Source: Pseudomonas sp. C1C7 (GTDB lineage: Bacteria > Pseudomonadota > Gammaproteobacteria > Pseudomonadales > Pseudomonadaceae). Taken from it: a stretch of 64,000 nt of DNA. Positions 28,972 to 37,944 of the stretch are shown in pieces. Within the stretch, counting starts at the first letter, position 1. Each line of letters starts with the position of its first letter. Under the pieces are notes generated by a model. It was not told where the DNA came from. It saw only the letters and a list, made by a program, of their open reading frames with translations, and searched no databases. Location: the NCBI RefSeq assembly GCF_013359595.1, contig NZ_JABFMP010000017.1, forward strand, positions 1-64,000, read 5' to 3'. The position numbers were made by a program, and so were the translations under genes.

Positions 28972-28996
28972 TCGCTTTCGAGGAAACGCACTGCCC

Positions 28997-29635
28997 ATGA
29001 ATGCCGCAAAACGTCTGGAAATATTCCGCAGGCTTCACGAAGACAATCCGGAACCGAAGACCGAACTGGCTTACTCATCGCCTTTCGAGTTGCTGATCGC
29101 GGTGATCCTGTCGGCGCAATCGACCGACGTCGGCGTCAACAAGGCCACGGCAAAACTGTTCCCGGTCGCCAACACGCCCGCTGCGATGCACGCCCTGGGG
29201 GTTGAAGGGTTGTCGGAATACATCAAGACCATCGGCCTGTTCAACAGCAAGGCGAAAAACGTGATCGAGACCTGCCGCCTGCTGGTTGAACGTCACGCCG
29301 GCGAAGTGCCGCAAACCCGCGAAGAGCTGGAGGCCCTGCCCGGTGTTGGCCGCAAGACAGCCAACGTGGTGCTCAATACCGCATTCCGTCAGCTGACGAT
29401 GGCTGTCGATACCCATATATTCCGGGTCAGCAACCGCACCGGCATTGCGCCAGGCAAGAATGTGGTGGAGGTCGAGAAGAGACTGATGAAGTTCGTGCCC
29501 AAGGAGTACCTGCTCGACTCCCATCACTGGCTGATCCTTCACGGACGTTATGTATGCCTGGCCCGCAAGCCTCGCTGCGGCAGTTGCCGAATCGAAGACT
29601 TGTGCGAATACAAGCACAAGACCTCCGACGATTGA
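28997..29635 (+). CDS. nth: Endonuclease III
   Basis: 212 residues. DNA glycosylase/AP lyase for oxidised pyrimidines in base excision repair. The helix-hairpin-helix LPGVGRKTANVV, catalytic Lys in the preceding segment and catalytic Asp in VDTHIFRVSNR are present. The [4Fe-4S] site CLARKPRCGSCRIEDLC gives the C-x6-C-x2-C-x5-C spacing. The start at 28997 has GAGGAAACG upstream. It follows rsxE by 25 bases, an order also seen where the classical rnf operon is present. Confidence 0.97.
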   Translation: MNAAKRLEIFRRLHEDNPEPKTELAYSSPFELLIAVILSAQSTDVGVNKATAKLFPVANTPAAMHALGVEGLSEYIKTIGLFNSKAKNVIETCRLLVERHAGEVPQTREELEALPGVGRKTANVVLNTAFRQLTMAVDTHIFRVSNRTGIAPGKNVVEVEKRLMKFVPKEYLLDSHHWLILHGRYVCLARKPRCGSCRIEDLCEYKHKTSDD

Positions 29636-29741
29636 GCCGCTATTAAAATTATTGATATATCGATTGAAAAAATCTTTTTTACCCGCCGGGCGATTATCGA
29701 TATAAGGAGCGCCAAAGGCCTTCTTAGCCTGAGGTAACTAA

Positions 29742-29921
29742 ATGAGCACTGGCAAAGAGCAATTGGACGTAGATGACGAGTTCACTGCCGTTGAAGCAGA
29801 TGAAGCCGAACCGGTTGTCGAAGTAGCGAAAACCAACCTGAGCAAACGCCGTACCATCGACAATCTACTGGAGGAGCGCCGACTGCAAAAGCAATTGGCC
29901 GATTACGATTTTGACTTATGA
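29742..29921 (+). CDS. PA3496-family small envelope-integrity protein
   Basis: 59-residue acidic then basic protein beginning MSTGKEQLDVDDEF and ending KQLADYDFDL, with a central SKRRTIDNLLEERRLQKQ helix. No signal peptide is visible. It matches what I remember of the PA3496 family (putative envelope integrity protein), which likewise lies after nth. GAGG is 7 bases before the ATG. Own promoter likely in the AT-rich 29640-29720 stretch; a terminator follows at once. Confidence 0.85.
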   Translation: MSTGKEQLDVDDEFTAVEADEAEPVVEVAKTNLSKRRTIDNLLEERRLQKQLADYDFDL

Positions 29922-29927
29922 CACCTG

Positions 29928-29953
29928 AAAGCCTCCGAAACGGAGGCTTTTTT
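29928..29953 (+). terminator. Terminator of the PA3496-family gene
   Basis: AAAGCCTCCG-AAA-CGGAGGCTTT followed by T residues, 6 bases after the stop. Confidence 0.9.
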
Positions 29954-30011
29954 CATTGCGCCGTACTGTGATAATTGCGCGCTCATTTCAACCGTCTCTC
30001 CCGGGATAAAG

Positions 30012-30638
30012 TCACACTATTCCATTGCGTTGAGCCAGTTCGATCAAGTCGACCAGTGAGCGCGCATTGAGTTTCAATAACAGGCGCGTCTTGTAAGTGC
30101 TGACGGTCTTGTTGCTCAGAAACATGCCATCGGCAATTTCCTTGTTGGTCTTGCCCCTGGCCAACTGTTGCAACACCATCATTTCCCGCCCCGACAGGCG
30201 ATCCACCATTTCCGCTTCACTGGCGTTACCCAGGCTTGCCCGCACGGTATGCAAGGCCTGATTGGGGAAATAGCTGTAACCGGACAATACCGCCTTTATT
30301 GCACTGAGTAGTTCGGTCAGGTCCTGCTGCTTGCAGACGTATCCGGCAGCTCCCGATTGCATGCAGCGCATGGAAAAGTGCCCGGGGGACTGGGAGGTCA
30401 ATATCAGCACTTTGATCGGCATGCCTGCCGTTGTCAGTCGCGCGATAACTTCCAGACCGTCCAGCTTGGGTATCCCGATATCCAGAATGACAATATCCGG
30501 CATAAATTCCCGTGCCAGTTGCAATCCATCCACGCCGTTATCGGTTTCTGCGACAACTTCGTAGCCATGGCGCTCCATCAGCATACGTACCGCAAGACGA
30601 ATGACGGGATGATCATCCACGATCAGCACTTTATTCAT
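30012..30638 (-). CDS. NarL/FixJ-type response regulator (BvgA/EvgA/RocA-like)
   Basis: 208 residues. The receiver domain has VDDHPVIR, phosphoacceptor Asp53 (IVILDIGIP) and a switch Lys in YVCKQQ. The C-terminal LuxR-type helix-turn-helix (LSGREMMVLQQLARGKTNKEIADGMFLSNKTVSTYKTR) binds DNA. No sensor kinase is adjacent, so it is an orphan here. It is divergent from an AT-rich region and an orphan membrane gene. Start MNKVLIVDD at 30638; an upstream in-frame start at 30650 is less likely. Confidence 0.85.
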   Translation of the reverse strand: MNKVLIVDDHPVIRLAVRMLMERHGYEVVAETDNGVDGLQLAREFMPDIVILDIGIPKLDGLEVIARLTTAGMPIKVLILTSQSPGHFSMRCMQSGAAGYVCKQQDLTELLSAIKAVLSGYSYFPNQALHTVRASLGNASEAEMVDRLSGREMMVLQQLARGKTNKEIADGMFLSNKTVSTYKTRLLLKLNARSLVDLIELAQRNGIV

Positions 30639-31061
30639 GGGCAGGTCCAATTTTCGCTGTTCGAATTTTTAGAGCCCGCACAATAGCCTAGTCGTTTGGC
30701 GCGTTGCATGCCGCGCCCCCCGGCGACCTGCACCGAGAGACATTCCCTACAAGATTCGCGGATTAATCCTACAAAAACCCTGCGAACCCAACGCCTTGGA
30801 AACTGTATCCATGGCCTTGGTTAGTGCGCTATCGGCCTGGATCCGAAATGAACGATCACATTCTTGAAAAACAAGTCGGCCGGAATGTTACTGACACCGA
30901 CGGCGAAAAACATTAACAGCAGAAATATCACACACCGAGTATCCGTTAGCTCTTACAGCAAAAATTCACCCATGGATAATCATTAACGACACCCCATCCT
31001 TAAACCCAATAAAAATGACCTTAAATAAAACCATTCAAACGGGCATCGACAACCATGAGTA
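30639..31061. other. AT-rich gap between response regulator and orphan membrane gene
   Basis: 423 bases with lower GC than the rest of the window and no supported gene. It contains a direct repeat CCTACAA at 30746-30752 and 30768-30774 (22 bases apart, two helical turns) and several A/T runs near 31005-31040. No terminator or known box recognised. Confidence 0.6.
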
Positions 31062-31706
31062 ATGAACATGAACAAGCTCAAGAAAAGAATGACCAACCCC
31101 ATGACCATCATCGCGACATTCGCAACACTGTCTGAAACCTCGGCCGCCATTTCCCTGCCTTTCCTCGATAACGATGAAAGAGAGATCTACGTCTGGTTCC
31201 TGATCAGTTTTCCTTTTTATCTGCTGTTTCTTTTCTTCGTGACCCTCAACTTCAATTACCGATCGCTGTATTCACCTTCGGACTTTGAAAAGGACGAGCA
31301 CTTTCTCAAGGCCATGGACGAGGCCGAACCCTTAACCAGCCCTTCAGCAAAAGGCCCGCGCGCCGGCGAACTTCCTTGCAGCGCCCAGGCGCCACCCGGG
31401 CCAATCGAATTGCAGCACGTTCGCCTGCCCAAGCAACTCAAGGGCATGCACATCATCGATACCCGATGGATGAAAAACAGAATGGAGTTCAACGCATTAC
31501 TTGCGCGAATAAAGAAACCGCAGGAAGGAAAATCCCAGATGATCCTGTTTCTTACCGACAACGCATTGGAAAAATCACTGGGGGACAGTCTGTTCGAGTT
31601 TTCCAGGCGCAACAGCAAACGCGGTAACGCCAATTGCTGCGTCGCGTACGACTTGAATTCGAAAAGGGTGATGGTCATGGACCAGCGCCCCCTGACAATC
31701 ACTTGA
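31062..31706 (+). CDS. Orphan membrane protein of unknown function
   Basis: 214 residues. Residues about 14-35 (MTIIATFATLSETSAAISLPF) and 44-66 (WFLISFPFYLLFLFFVTLNF) form two hydrophobic segments, followed by NYRSLYSPSDF, a Pro-rich linker and a soluble domain of about 110 residues. The two-helix start followed by TLNFNxxxLYxPSDF reminds me of an N-terminal module seen on scattered accessory proteins; I cannot name the soluble domain. The gene is poorer in GC than its neighbours, has no clear ribosome binding site, and the start is uncertain (31062, 31068 or 31101). No partner gene lies nearby. Confidence 0.65.
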   Translation: MNMNKLKKRMTNPMTIIATFATLSETSAAISLPFLDNDEREIYVWFLISFPFYLLFLFFVTLNFNYRSLYSPSDFEKDEHFLKAMDEAEPLTSPSAKGPRAGELPCSAQAPPGPIELQHVRLPKQLKGMHIIDTRWMKNRMEFNALLARIKKPQEGKSQMILFLTDNALEKSLGDSLFEFSRRNSKRGNANCCVAYDLNSKRVMVMDQRPLTIT

Positions 31707-31791
31707 GCACGAGGCAAGTCTTATCAGTGAGAAGCAAACCAGGAGGTATCAGGCAGATTGCCGTGCAATTGTCGTATCGCGATTCCAAGGC

Positions 31792-31831
31792 AAAAAAAGG
31801 GTGGCCCCGTCAACGACGAGGCCACCCTTTC
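31792..31831 (-). terminator. argG terminator
   Basis: On the minus strand AAAGGGTGGCC, loop, GGCCACCCTTT and seven T residues. It lies 19 bases after the argG stop and could also stop transcripts from the plus strand. Confidence 0.88.
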
Positions 31832-31849
31832 ATTTACCGCTCAAGGCAC

Positions 31850-33067
31850 TCAGAACAGTTTCCGGCCCTTGTTGGCAGCAATACGCATGCGCAAGGCGTT
31901 GAGCTTGATGAAGCCCGCCGCATCGGCCTGGTTGTAGGCGCCGCCATCTTCCTCGAAGGTCGCGATGTTGGCGTCGAACAGCGAGTCGTCGGACTTGCGG
32001 CCGGTCACGATCACGTTGCCCTTGTACAGTTTCAGGCGCACGACGCCGTTCACGTTGGCCTGGGTGGCGTCGATCATCTGTTGCAGCATCAGACGCTCAG
32101 GGCTCCACCAGTAGCCGGTGTAGATGAGGCTTGCGTATTTAGGCATCAGCTCGTCTTTGAGGTGAGCCACTTCGCGGTCCAGGGTGATCGATTCGATCGC
32201 ACGGTGAGCGCGCAGCATGATGGTGCCGCCCGGGGTTTCGTAGCAGCCACGGGACTTCATGCCCACGTAACGGTTCTCGACGATGTCCAGACGACCGATG
32301 CCGTGTTCGCCACCGATACGGTTCAGGGTCGCCAGCACGGTAGCCGGAGTCATCTCGACGCCGTCCAGTGCCACGATGTCGCCGTTGCGGTAGGTCAGTT
32401 CCAGGTACTGCGGCTTGTCGGGAGCGTTCTCCGGGGAGACGGTCCAGCGCCACATGTCTTCTTCGTGCTCGGTCCAGGTGTCTTCCAGCACGCCGCCTTC
32501 ATAGGAGATGTGCAACAGGTTGGCGTCCATCGAGTACGGGGATTTCTTCTTGCCGTGACGCTCGATCGGGATGGCGTGCTTTTCAGCGTAATCCATCAGC
32601 TTTTCACGGGACAGCAGGTCCCACTCGCGCCACGGAGCAATCACTTTCACGCCTGGCTTCAAGGCGTAGGCGCCCAGTTCGAAACGAACCTGGTCGTTGC
32701 CCTTGCCGGTGGCGCCATGGGAAATGGCGTCAGCGCCGGTTTCGTTGGCGATTTCGATCAGGCGCTTGGCGATCAACGGACGAGCGATGGAAGTACCCAG
32801 CAGGTACTCACCTTCGTAAACGGTGTTGGCGCGGAACATCGGAAACACGAAATCGCGCACGAACTCTTCGCGCAAGTCGTCGATGTAGATCTCTTTCACG
32901 CCCATGGCCTGAGCCTTGGCACGTGCAGGCTCGACCTCTTCGCCCTGACCCAGGTCAGCGGTGAAGGTCACCACTTCACAGTTATAAGTATCCTGCAGCC
33001 ACTTGAGGATCACCGAAGTGTCCAGGCCGCCGGAATACGCCAGAACGACCTTGTTTACGTCCGCCAT
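31850..33067 (-). CDS. argG: Argininosuccinate synthase
   Basis: 405 residues. Joins citrulline and aspartate using ATP in arginine biosynthesis. The PP-loop AYSGGLDTS (residues 10-18) is followed by the type I argininosuccinate synthase landmarks [15 protein letters not shown] and [17 protein letters not shown] near-perfect pair of ArgR half-sites lies upstream at 33127-33163. Transcribed away from motY's 3' end, on the same strand. Confidence 0.98.
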   Translation of the reverse strand: MADVNKVVLAYSGGLDTSVILKWLQDTYNCEVVTFTADLGQGEEVEPARAKAQAMGVKEIYIDDLREEFVRDFVFPMFRANTVYEGEYLLGTSIARPLIAKRLIEIANETGADAISHGATGKGNDQVRFELGAYALKPGVKVIAPWREWDLLSREKLMDYAEKHAIPIERHGKKKSPYSMDANLLHISYEGGVLEDTWTEHEEDMWRWTVSPENAPDKPQYLELTYRNGDIVALDGVEMTPATVLATLNRIGGEHGIGRLDIVENRYVGMKSRGCYETPGGTIMLRAHRAIESITLDREVAHLKDELMPKYASLIYTGYWWSPERLMLQQMIDATQANVNGVVRLKLYKGNVIVTGRKSDDSLFDANIATFEEDGGAYNQADAAGFIKLNALRMRIAANKGRKLF

Positions 33068-33126
33068 GCCATCACTCCACGGGGTTCTACGGAAAGCCGG
33101 GAAGTCTACCGCTCATACAGAATAAA

Positions 33127-33163
33127 TTACAGTGGCGCGACAGCTTATGACGACGAAGCGACA
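33127..33163 (-). promoter_or_regulatory. Candidate ArgR operator of argG
   Basis: On the minus strand TGTCGC-N8-CA-N5-TGTCGC-N8-AA. The two TGTCGC half-sites (33158-33163 and 33137-33142) are exactly 21 bases apart, as in the Pseudomonas ArgR pattern TGTCGC-N8-AA-N5. It is 60-97 bases before the argG start. Whether ArgR represses or activates here cannot be read from sequence. Confidence 0.75.
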
Positions 33164-33196
33164 GAATCTGTCGAGGGCGCGACGATGACCAATCGG

Positions 33197-34102
33197 TCAG
33201 GAAGTTGCCGAAGTGGCCTGTTTCGTAGCTTGAGGCGCCACCTGCTCCGGCGGCGCGCCCCGCTCCAGGCGGACCGCCACCCGGCGGTTCTTCGCGCGGT
33301 TGGCGCTGTTGGTGTTGGGCGCCAACGGATAACTCTCACCGTGGAAACGCACAGTGATCTGCGATTCCTGGATGCCATTGGCCTTGAAGTACTCCATGAC
33401 GGCAAGCGCCCGGCGGCGTGACAGGTCGCGATTAGTCAGGCGGTTGCCGCCATTGTCGGAGTGACCGTCCAGCTCAATGCGATTAACCGTCGGATCGGCC
33501 TTCATGTATTCGAGCATCACCTGCAGCTTGGCTTTTGCGGCGGCGTCCAGTTCGATTCCGCCACCGGGGAACCCGATCTGGGACTGCTTCACCTGATCGA
33601 AATTCTGCGGCAACAGCTTGGCGACACAGCCCTGATAATCGGCAAACGCCTTGTTGAACCTGACCGGCAACAGGCGCACTTCCGAGACTCCGCCATCTCC
33701 CGAGGAGCGTCGGACCACCGGACTGCGCCCATCGATCAGGCCACTGATCAGGCGTCCGGCCTGAGCCTGGGAGCTGCTGAACAGCACATTGCCGCTGCCG
33801 ATTCGCACGGTGCCCAGGTTGATATCGCCGCGTCCCGGCTGCCAGGGCGCCGCGGCGGCCAGCAAGGTGGCCGATCCTCCGCCCATCATTGCGTTGGAGG
33901 CGTTGAGCCGGAACGTCGCCTGCTCACCGGCGCGGCGCACGAACTGCCCCGAGCCGAAATCGGTGATCGGCTGTGTCAGGCGGCACTCGAACTTGTCGCC
34001 TTCGACCGTCCACTCGATGCTCTCCAGACGGGTCTGGAAAGTGAGCGCCATCGCGGGAAGGCTGGCAAACACACTGAGCAAGGCTAAATAACGCTGGCGC
34101 AC
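33197..34102 (-). CDS. motY: Flagellar motor protein MotY
   Basis: 301 residues. Periplasmic/outer-membrane protein of the flagellar T-ring that supports the sodium- or proton-driven stator. A signal peptide (RYLALLSVFASLPAMALT) is followed by the MotY N-terminal domain and an OmpA-like peptidoglycan-binding domain (IELDGHSDNGGNRLTNRDLS). The GTG at 34102 is preferred because GGAG is 6 bases upstream; GTG 34114 is an alternative. Same order as argG-motY-pyrC-rnt in P. aeruginosa. Divergent from pyrC. Confidence 0.9.
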   Translation of the reverse strand: MRQRYLALLSVFASLPAMALTFQTRLESIEWTVEGDKFECRLTQPITDFGSGQFVRRAGEQATFRLNASNAMMGGGSATLLAAAAPWQPGRGDINLGTVRIGSGNVLFSSSQAQAGRLISGLIDGRSPVVRRSSGDGGVSEVRLLPVRFNKAFADYQGCVAKLLPQNFDQVKQSQIGFPGGGIELDAAAKAKLQVMLEYMKADPTVNRIELDGHSDNGGNRLTNRDLSRRRALAVMEYFKANGIQESQITVRFHGESYPLAPNTNSANRAKNRRVAVRLERGAPPEQVAPQATKQATSATS

Positions 34103-34262
34103 GGAAGGCTCCACTGGCTTCTACAACACAAAGACCGACACACAGATGTTTACGGCATACCTGTTGGATATCGGAAGGTTTCGGCAAAACTTGATAGCGA
34201 GTGCCTGCAAGAGTCTTTTCCGGTAGCATTCCCCTCAGTTTGACCCGCCTGGAATCCCCCTC

Positions 34263-35309
34263 ATGTCCGACCGCCTGACCCTGCTGCGTCCCGACGACTG
34301 GCACATTCATCTTCGCGATGGTGCCGTGTTGACCAATACCGTCGCGGATGTCGCGCGCACCTTTGGTCGCGCCATCATCATGCCCAACCTGGTACCTCCG
34401 GTCCGCAATGCGGCCGAGGCCGACGGCTATCGCCAGCGTATTCTCGCTGCCCGCCCGGCCGGCAGCCGGTTCGAACCGCTGATGGTTCTGTACCTCACCG
34501 ACCGTACCCAGCCCGAGGAAATTCGCGAGGCCAAGGCCACCGGTTTCGTTCACGCCGCCAAGCTATATCCGGCCGGCGCGACCACCAACTCGGACTCTGG
34601 CGTCACCAGCATCGACAAGATCTTCCCGGCCCTGGAAGCCATGGCCGAAGTGGGCATGCCGCTGCTGATCCACGGCGAAGTCACCCGTGGCGATGTCGAC
34701 GTGTTCGACCGCGAAAAAATCTTCATCGATGAGCACATGCGTCGTGTGGTCGAGCGTTTCCCGACCCTCAAGGTGGTGTTCGAACACATCACCACCGCGG
34801 ACGCCGTGCAGTTCGTCAACTCGGCCTCGGCCAACGTAGGCGCCACCATCACCGCGCATCACCTGCTGTACAACCGCAACCACATGCTGGTTGGCGGGAT
34901 CAGGCCGCACTTCTACTGCCTGCCGATCCTCAAGCGCAACACGCACCAGGAAGCCCTGCTCGACGCCGCCACCAGCGGCAGCGCCAAGTTCTTCCTCGGC
35001 ACCGACTCGGCGCCCCACGCCCAGCACGCCAAGGAAGCCGCTTGCGGTTGCGCCGGCTGCTACACCGCATTCGCGGCCATCGAGATGTACGCCGAAGCCT
35101 TCGAACAGCGCAACGCGCTGGACAAGCTCGAAGCTTTCGCCAGCCTCAACGGCCCGCGTTTCTACGGCCTGCCGGTGAACACCGATCGCATCACCCTGGT
35201 TCGCGAAGAATGGACCGCCCCAAGCAGCCTGCCGTTTGGCGAGCTGACCGTCATCCCGCTGCGCGCCGGTGAAAAACTGCGCTGGCGCCTGCTGGAGGAA
35301 CACGCGTGA
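34263..35309 (+). CDS. pyrC: Dihydroorotase (class II)
   Basis: 348 residues. Third step of pyrimidine biosynthesis, closing carbamoyl-aspartate to dihydroorotate. The metal-binding HIHLRDG, the carboxylated Lys in [12 protein letters not shown], later His residues in [11 protein letters not shown] and the catalytic Asp in FLGTDSAPH are visible. The stop overlaps the GTG of rnt, so the two are co-transcribed. Confidence 0.97.
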   Translation: MSDRLTLLRPDDWHIHLRDGAVLTNTVADVARTFGRAIIMPNLVPPVRNAAEADGYRQRILAARPAGSRFEPLMVLYLTDRTQPEEIREAKATGFVHAAKLYPAGATTNSDSGVTSIDKIFPALEAMAEVGMPLLIHGEVTRGDVDVFDREKIFIDEHMRRVVERFPTLKVVFEHITTADAVQFVNSASANVGATITAHHLLYNRNHMLVGGIRPHFYCLPILKRNTHQEALLDAATSGSAKFFLGTDSAPHAQHAKEAACGCAGCYTAFAAIEMYAEAFEQRNALDKLEAFASLNGPRFYGLPVNTDRITLVREEWTAPSSLPFGELTVIPLRAGEKLRWRLLEEHA

Positions 35310-35983
35310 GTGAAGACCATTTCGACGACGAACTGGACGGTCAAGGTGGCGGAGGCGGTTCCCGTCATCCAATGGCTGCGCGGTTCCGCGGTTACCTGCC
35401 GGTAGTCGTCGACGTAGAAACCGGTGGCTTCAACTCGGCCACCGACGCCTTGCTGGAGATTGCCGCGACCACCATCGCCATGGATGAAAAGGGTTTTGTT
35501 TATCCTGATCACACCTACTTCTTCCGCGTCGAGCCTTTCGAAGGCGCGAACATCGAAGCGGCGGCGCTGGAGTTCACCGGGATCAAGCTCGATCACCCGC
35601 TGCGCATGGCCGTGAGTGAAGAGACGGCGCTGAACGATATCTTCCGCGGCGTGCGCAAGGCGCTGAAGGCCAACGGCTGCAAGCGGGCGATTCTGGTCGG
35701 CCACAACAGCAGCTTCGACCTGGGTTTCCTCAATGCCGCGGTTGCGCGCCTGGACATGAAGCGTAACCCGTTTCACCCGTTCTCCAGCTTCGACACCGCC
35801 ACCCTCGCCGGCCTGGCCTACGGTCAGACGGTGCTGGCCAAGGCCTGTCAGGCTGCCGACATCGACTTCGATGGCCGCGAGGCCCACTCGGCTCGCTACG
35901 ACACCGAGAAGACGGCCGAGCTGTTCTGCGGCATCGTCAATCGCTGGAAGCAGATGGGCGGATGGGAAGATTTCGACGATTGA
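35306..35983 (+). CDS. rnt: Ribonuclease T
   Basis: 225 residues, GTG start overlapping the pyrC stop by 4 bases. DEDD-family 3'-5' exoribonuclease that trims tRNA and other stable RNA 3' ends. Exo I is [10 protein letters not shown], Exo II is around [14 protein letters not shown], and Exo III is [12 protein letters not shown]. The Gly-rich N-terminal stretch (DGQGGGGGS) is a Pseudomonas-type extension. Confidence 0.97.
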   Translation: MSEDHFDDELDGQGGGGGSRHPMAARFRGYLPVVVDVETGGFNSATDALLEIAATTIAMDEKGFVYPDHTYFFRVEPFEGANIEAAALEFTGIKLDHPLRMAVSEETALNDIFRGVRKALKANGCKRAILVGHNSSFDLGFLNAAVARLDMKRNPFHPFSSFDTATLAGLAYGQTVLAKACQAADIDFDGREAHSARYDTEKTAELFCGIVNRWKQMGGWEDFDD

Positions 35984-36018
35984 TCCTCTCGCTCCCACAG
36001 GAGCCAAATTTCAGGAAT

Positions 36019-36049
36019 AAAAAAACCGGCCATGATGGCCGGTTTTTTT
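36019..36049. terminator. Bidirectional terminator between rnt and the peroxiredoxin gene
   Basis: Seven A, CCGGCCAT, G, ATGGCCGG, seven T: a perfect hairpin with U tracts on both strands, between convergent genes. Confidence 0.92.
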
Positions 36050-36078
36050 ACGTCTGCTTTTTACAGCAGGAACATGCC

Positions 36079-36681
36079 TTACAGAGCAGCAGCGTGCTCG
36101 GTCAGGTAAGCAGCAACGCCTTCTGGCGAAGCGTTCATGCCCTTGTCGCCTTTTTTCCAGTTGGCAGGGCAGACTTCGCCGTGCTCTTCGTGGAATTGCA
36201 GAGCGTCGACCAGACGCAGCAGCTCTTCCATGTTACGGCCCAGCGGCAGGTCGTTGATGATCTGCGAACGGACAACGCCTTTGTCGTCGATCAGGAAAGC
36301 GCCACGGAACGCAACGCCGTCAGCGGACTGAACGTCGTAGGCCTTCATGATTTCCTGCTTGATGTCGGCAGCCATGGTGTAACGGACTTCGCCGATACCG
36401 CCATTGTTGACCGGGGTGTTGCGCCAGGCGTTGTGGGTGAAGTGCGAGTCGATCGAAACAGCGATCACTTCAACGTTGCGAGCCTTGAATTCAGACATGC
36501 GGTTGTCCAGGGCGATCAGCTCGGACGGGCAAACGAAGGTGAAGTCCAGCGGGTAGAAGAACACCAGGCCGTATTTGCCTTTGATAGCCGAGGACAGGGT
36601 GAAGCTGTCAACGATCTCGCCATTGCCGAGCACGGCCGGTACGGTGAAGTCAGGGGCTTGTTTGCCTACGAGTACGCTCAT
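36079..36681 (-). CDS. Typical 2-Cys peroxiredoxin (AhpC/Tsa type)
   Basis: 200 residues. Reduces hydrogen peroxide and organic peroxides. The peroxidatic Cys51 is in DFTFVCPSE and the resolving Cys171 in GEVCPANW. The start at 36681 (MSVLVGKQAPDF) has AGGAGATATCC upstream; the frame runs on to 36759 without a ribosome binding site. Divergent from bfd, so peroxide defence and iron storage genes are side by side. Confidence 0.95.
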   Translation of the reverse strand: MSVLVGKQAPDFTVPAVLGNGEIVDSFTLSSAIKGKYGLVFFYPLDFTFVCPSELIALDNRMSEFKARNVEVIAVSIDSHFTHNAWRNTPVNNGGIGEVRYTMAADIKQEIMKAYDVQSADGVAFRGAFLIDDKGVVRSQIINDLPLGRNMEELLRLVDALQFHEEHGEVCPANWKKGDKGMNASPEGVAAYLTEHAAAL

Positions 36682-36911
36682 TGGATATCTCCTGGTGTAG
36701 AAACGTGAAAAACCGGGTTTGCGCCAGCCTGCCACCCTGAGGCGACAGCCCTGTGACACAAGCCCATTCGCAAAGACCGGCCATCATACACTGCGAGTTT
36801 GGCCTGTCCTTGGGTTTTTCCCTGAGCGGTGAAATTCGCGATGGCGAACCGCCCTCTTTCACAGGATGCGTACCGTTCGTCAGCCTTGGAAAAAAGCCCC
36901 GGGGAAGTACT

Positions 36912-36940
36912 TTGACAATCATTCTCGTTAACATTAAGAT
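36912..36940 (+). promoter_or_regulatory. bfd promoter with Fur-like box in the spacer
   Basis: TTGACA (36912-36917), 17 bases, TAAGAT (36935-36940). The spacer and -35 carry TGACAATCATTCTCGTTAA (36913-36931), close to the Fur 19-mer. This predicts iron repression of bfd, as known in P. aeruginosa. Confidence 0.75.
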
Positions 36941-36980
36941 CCATCGCATTCGAGACATAAACAAGCGACGGTTTTCACTT

Positions 36981-37199
36981 ATGTATGTTTGCCTCTGCAC
37001 TGGCGTCACCGACGGCCAAATCCGCGATGCGATCTATGAAGGATGCTGCAGCTACAAGGAAGTACGCCAGGCCACCGGCGTTGCCAGTCAATGCGGTAAA
37101 TGTGCCTGCCTTGCCAAGGAAGTGGTCCGCGAGACCCTGACATCTCTGCAGACGGCCCAGGCCGCGATTCCTTATCCTGCAGAATTTACTGCCGCATAA
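36981..37199 (+). CDS. bfd: Bacterioferritin-associated ferredoxin
   Basis: 72 residues. [2Fe-2S] protein that reduces bacterioferritin and releases its iron. Cys4, Cys6, Cys38 and Cys41 follow the C-x-C-x31-C-x2-C pattern. It lies upstream of bfrB with its own promoter, Fur-like box and terminator, so it is made in low iron when stored iron is needed. Confidence 0.97.
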   Translation: MYVCLCTGVTDGQIRDAIYEGCCSYKEVRQATGVASQCGKCACLAKEVVRETLTSLQTAQAAIPYPAEFTAA

Positions 37200-37217
37200 A
37201 ATGCCGTTAATTCAAAG

Positions 37218-37242
37218 AACCGGACTGATGTCCGGTTTTTTT
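37218..37242 (+). terminator. bfd terminator
   Basis: AACCGGAC-tgat-GTCCGGTT followed by five T, 18 bases after the stop. Confidence 0.9.
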
Positions 37243-37275
37243 ATGCCTGAAAATCAATTGCTTAGAGTCTAGACG

Positions 37276-37299
37276 CGGAATAAAAACATTCTTATTCCG
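37276..37299. promoter_or_regulatory. Inverted repeat upstream of bfrB
   Basis: CGGAATAA (37276-37283) and TTATTCCG (37292-37299), perfect 8-bp arms, 8-base spacer, in an AT-rich promoter region. A TTGACA at 37333-37338 lies downstream. The binding factor is unknown. Confidence 0.4.
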
Positions 37300-37399
37300 A
37301 TTAATTTTCATTTATTATTCAATAACTTAAGTTTGACACCCTTAGTTGGTCGGCTCAAACTCTGCCTTATAGACGGCTAACAAAGGGCAGGACCCCATC

Positions 37400-37876
37400 A
37401 TGAAAGGCGACGTTACAGTCATTCAGCATCTCAACAAGATTCTTGCCAACGAGCTGATCGCGATCAATCAATACTTCCTGCACGCTCGCATGTACGAAGA
37501 TTGGGGCCTGAACAAGCTCGGCAAGCACGAGTACCACGAATCCATCGACGAGATGAAGCACGCGGACAAGCTGATCAAGCGCATCCTGTTCCTCGAAGGT
37601 ATCCCCAACGTCCAGGACCTTGGCAAGCTGCTGATCGGCGAGAACACCAAGGAAATGCTCGAGTGCGACCTGAAGATCGAGAAAACCGGCCACGCTGACC
37701 TGAAGGTCGCTATCGCTCATTGCGAAAAAGTCGGCGACTTCGGCAGCCGTGAATTGCTCGAAGATATTCTCGAGTCCGAAGAAGAACATATCGACTGGCT
37801 GGAAACCCAACTTGGCCTGATCGACAAGATCGGTATCGAGAACTATCTGCAATCGCAGATGGGTGACGACGAGTAA
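37400..37876 (+). CDS. bfrB: Bacterioferritin
   Basis: 158 residues. Subunit of the 24-mer haem-containing iron store. The ferroxidase ligands Glu18, Glu51 and His54 and the haem ligand Met52 are visible in the N-terminal half, and [12 protein letters not shown] supplies the remaining ligands. Partner of bfd, 200 bases upstream. AGGAC serves as ribosome binding site. Confidence 0.97.
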   Translation: MKGDVTVIQHLNKILANELIAINQYFLHARMYEDWGLNKLGKHEYHESIDEMKHADKLIKRILFLEGIPNVQDLGKLLIGENTKEMLECDLKIEKTGHADLKVAIAHCEKVGDFGSRELLEDILESEEEHIDWLETQLGLIDKIGIENYLQSQMGDDE

Positions 37877-37891
37877 GTTTCCCGGCGCATT

Positions 37892-37929
37892 AAAAAGCCC
37901 CGCTCTCTCTGAAGAGGCGGGGCTTTTTT
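37892..37929 (+). terminator. bfrB terminator
   Basis: AAAAAGCCCCGC...GCGGGGCTTTTTT hairpin, 16 bases after the stop. Confidence 0.9.
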
Positions 37930-37944
37930 ATGCCTGCGCTGTAA

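Noticed and set aside
31634..33421. 595-codon open frame antisense to argG and the motY 3' end
   Set aside because: Crosses two real genes and the argG terminator; no motifs.
36705..36712. GTGAAAAA before the peroxiredoxin gene as a ColR site
   Set aside because: Only the core matches; the variable half of the consensus does not fit.
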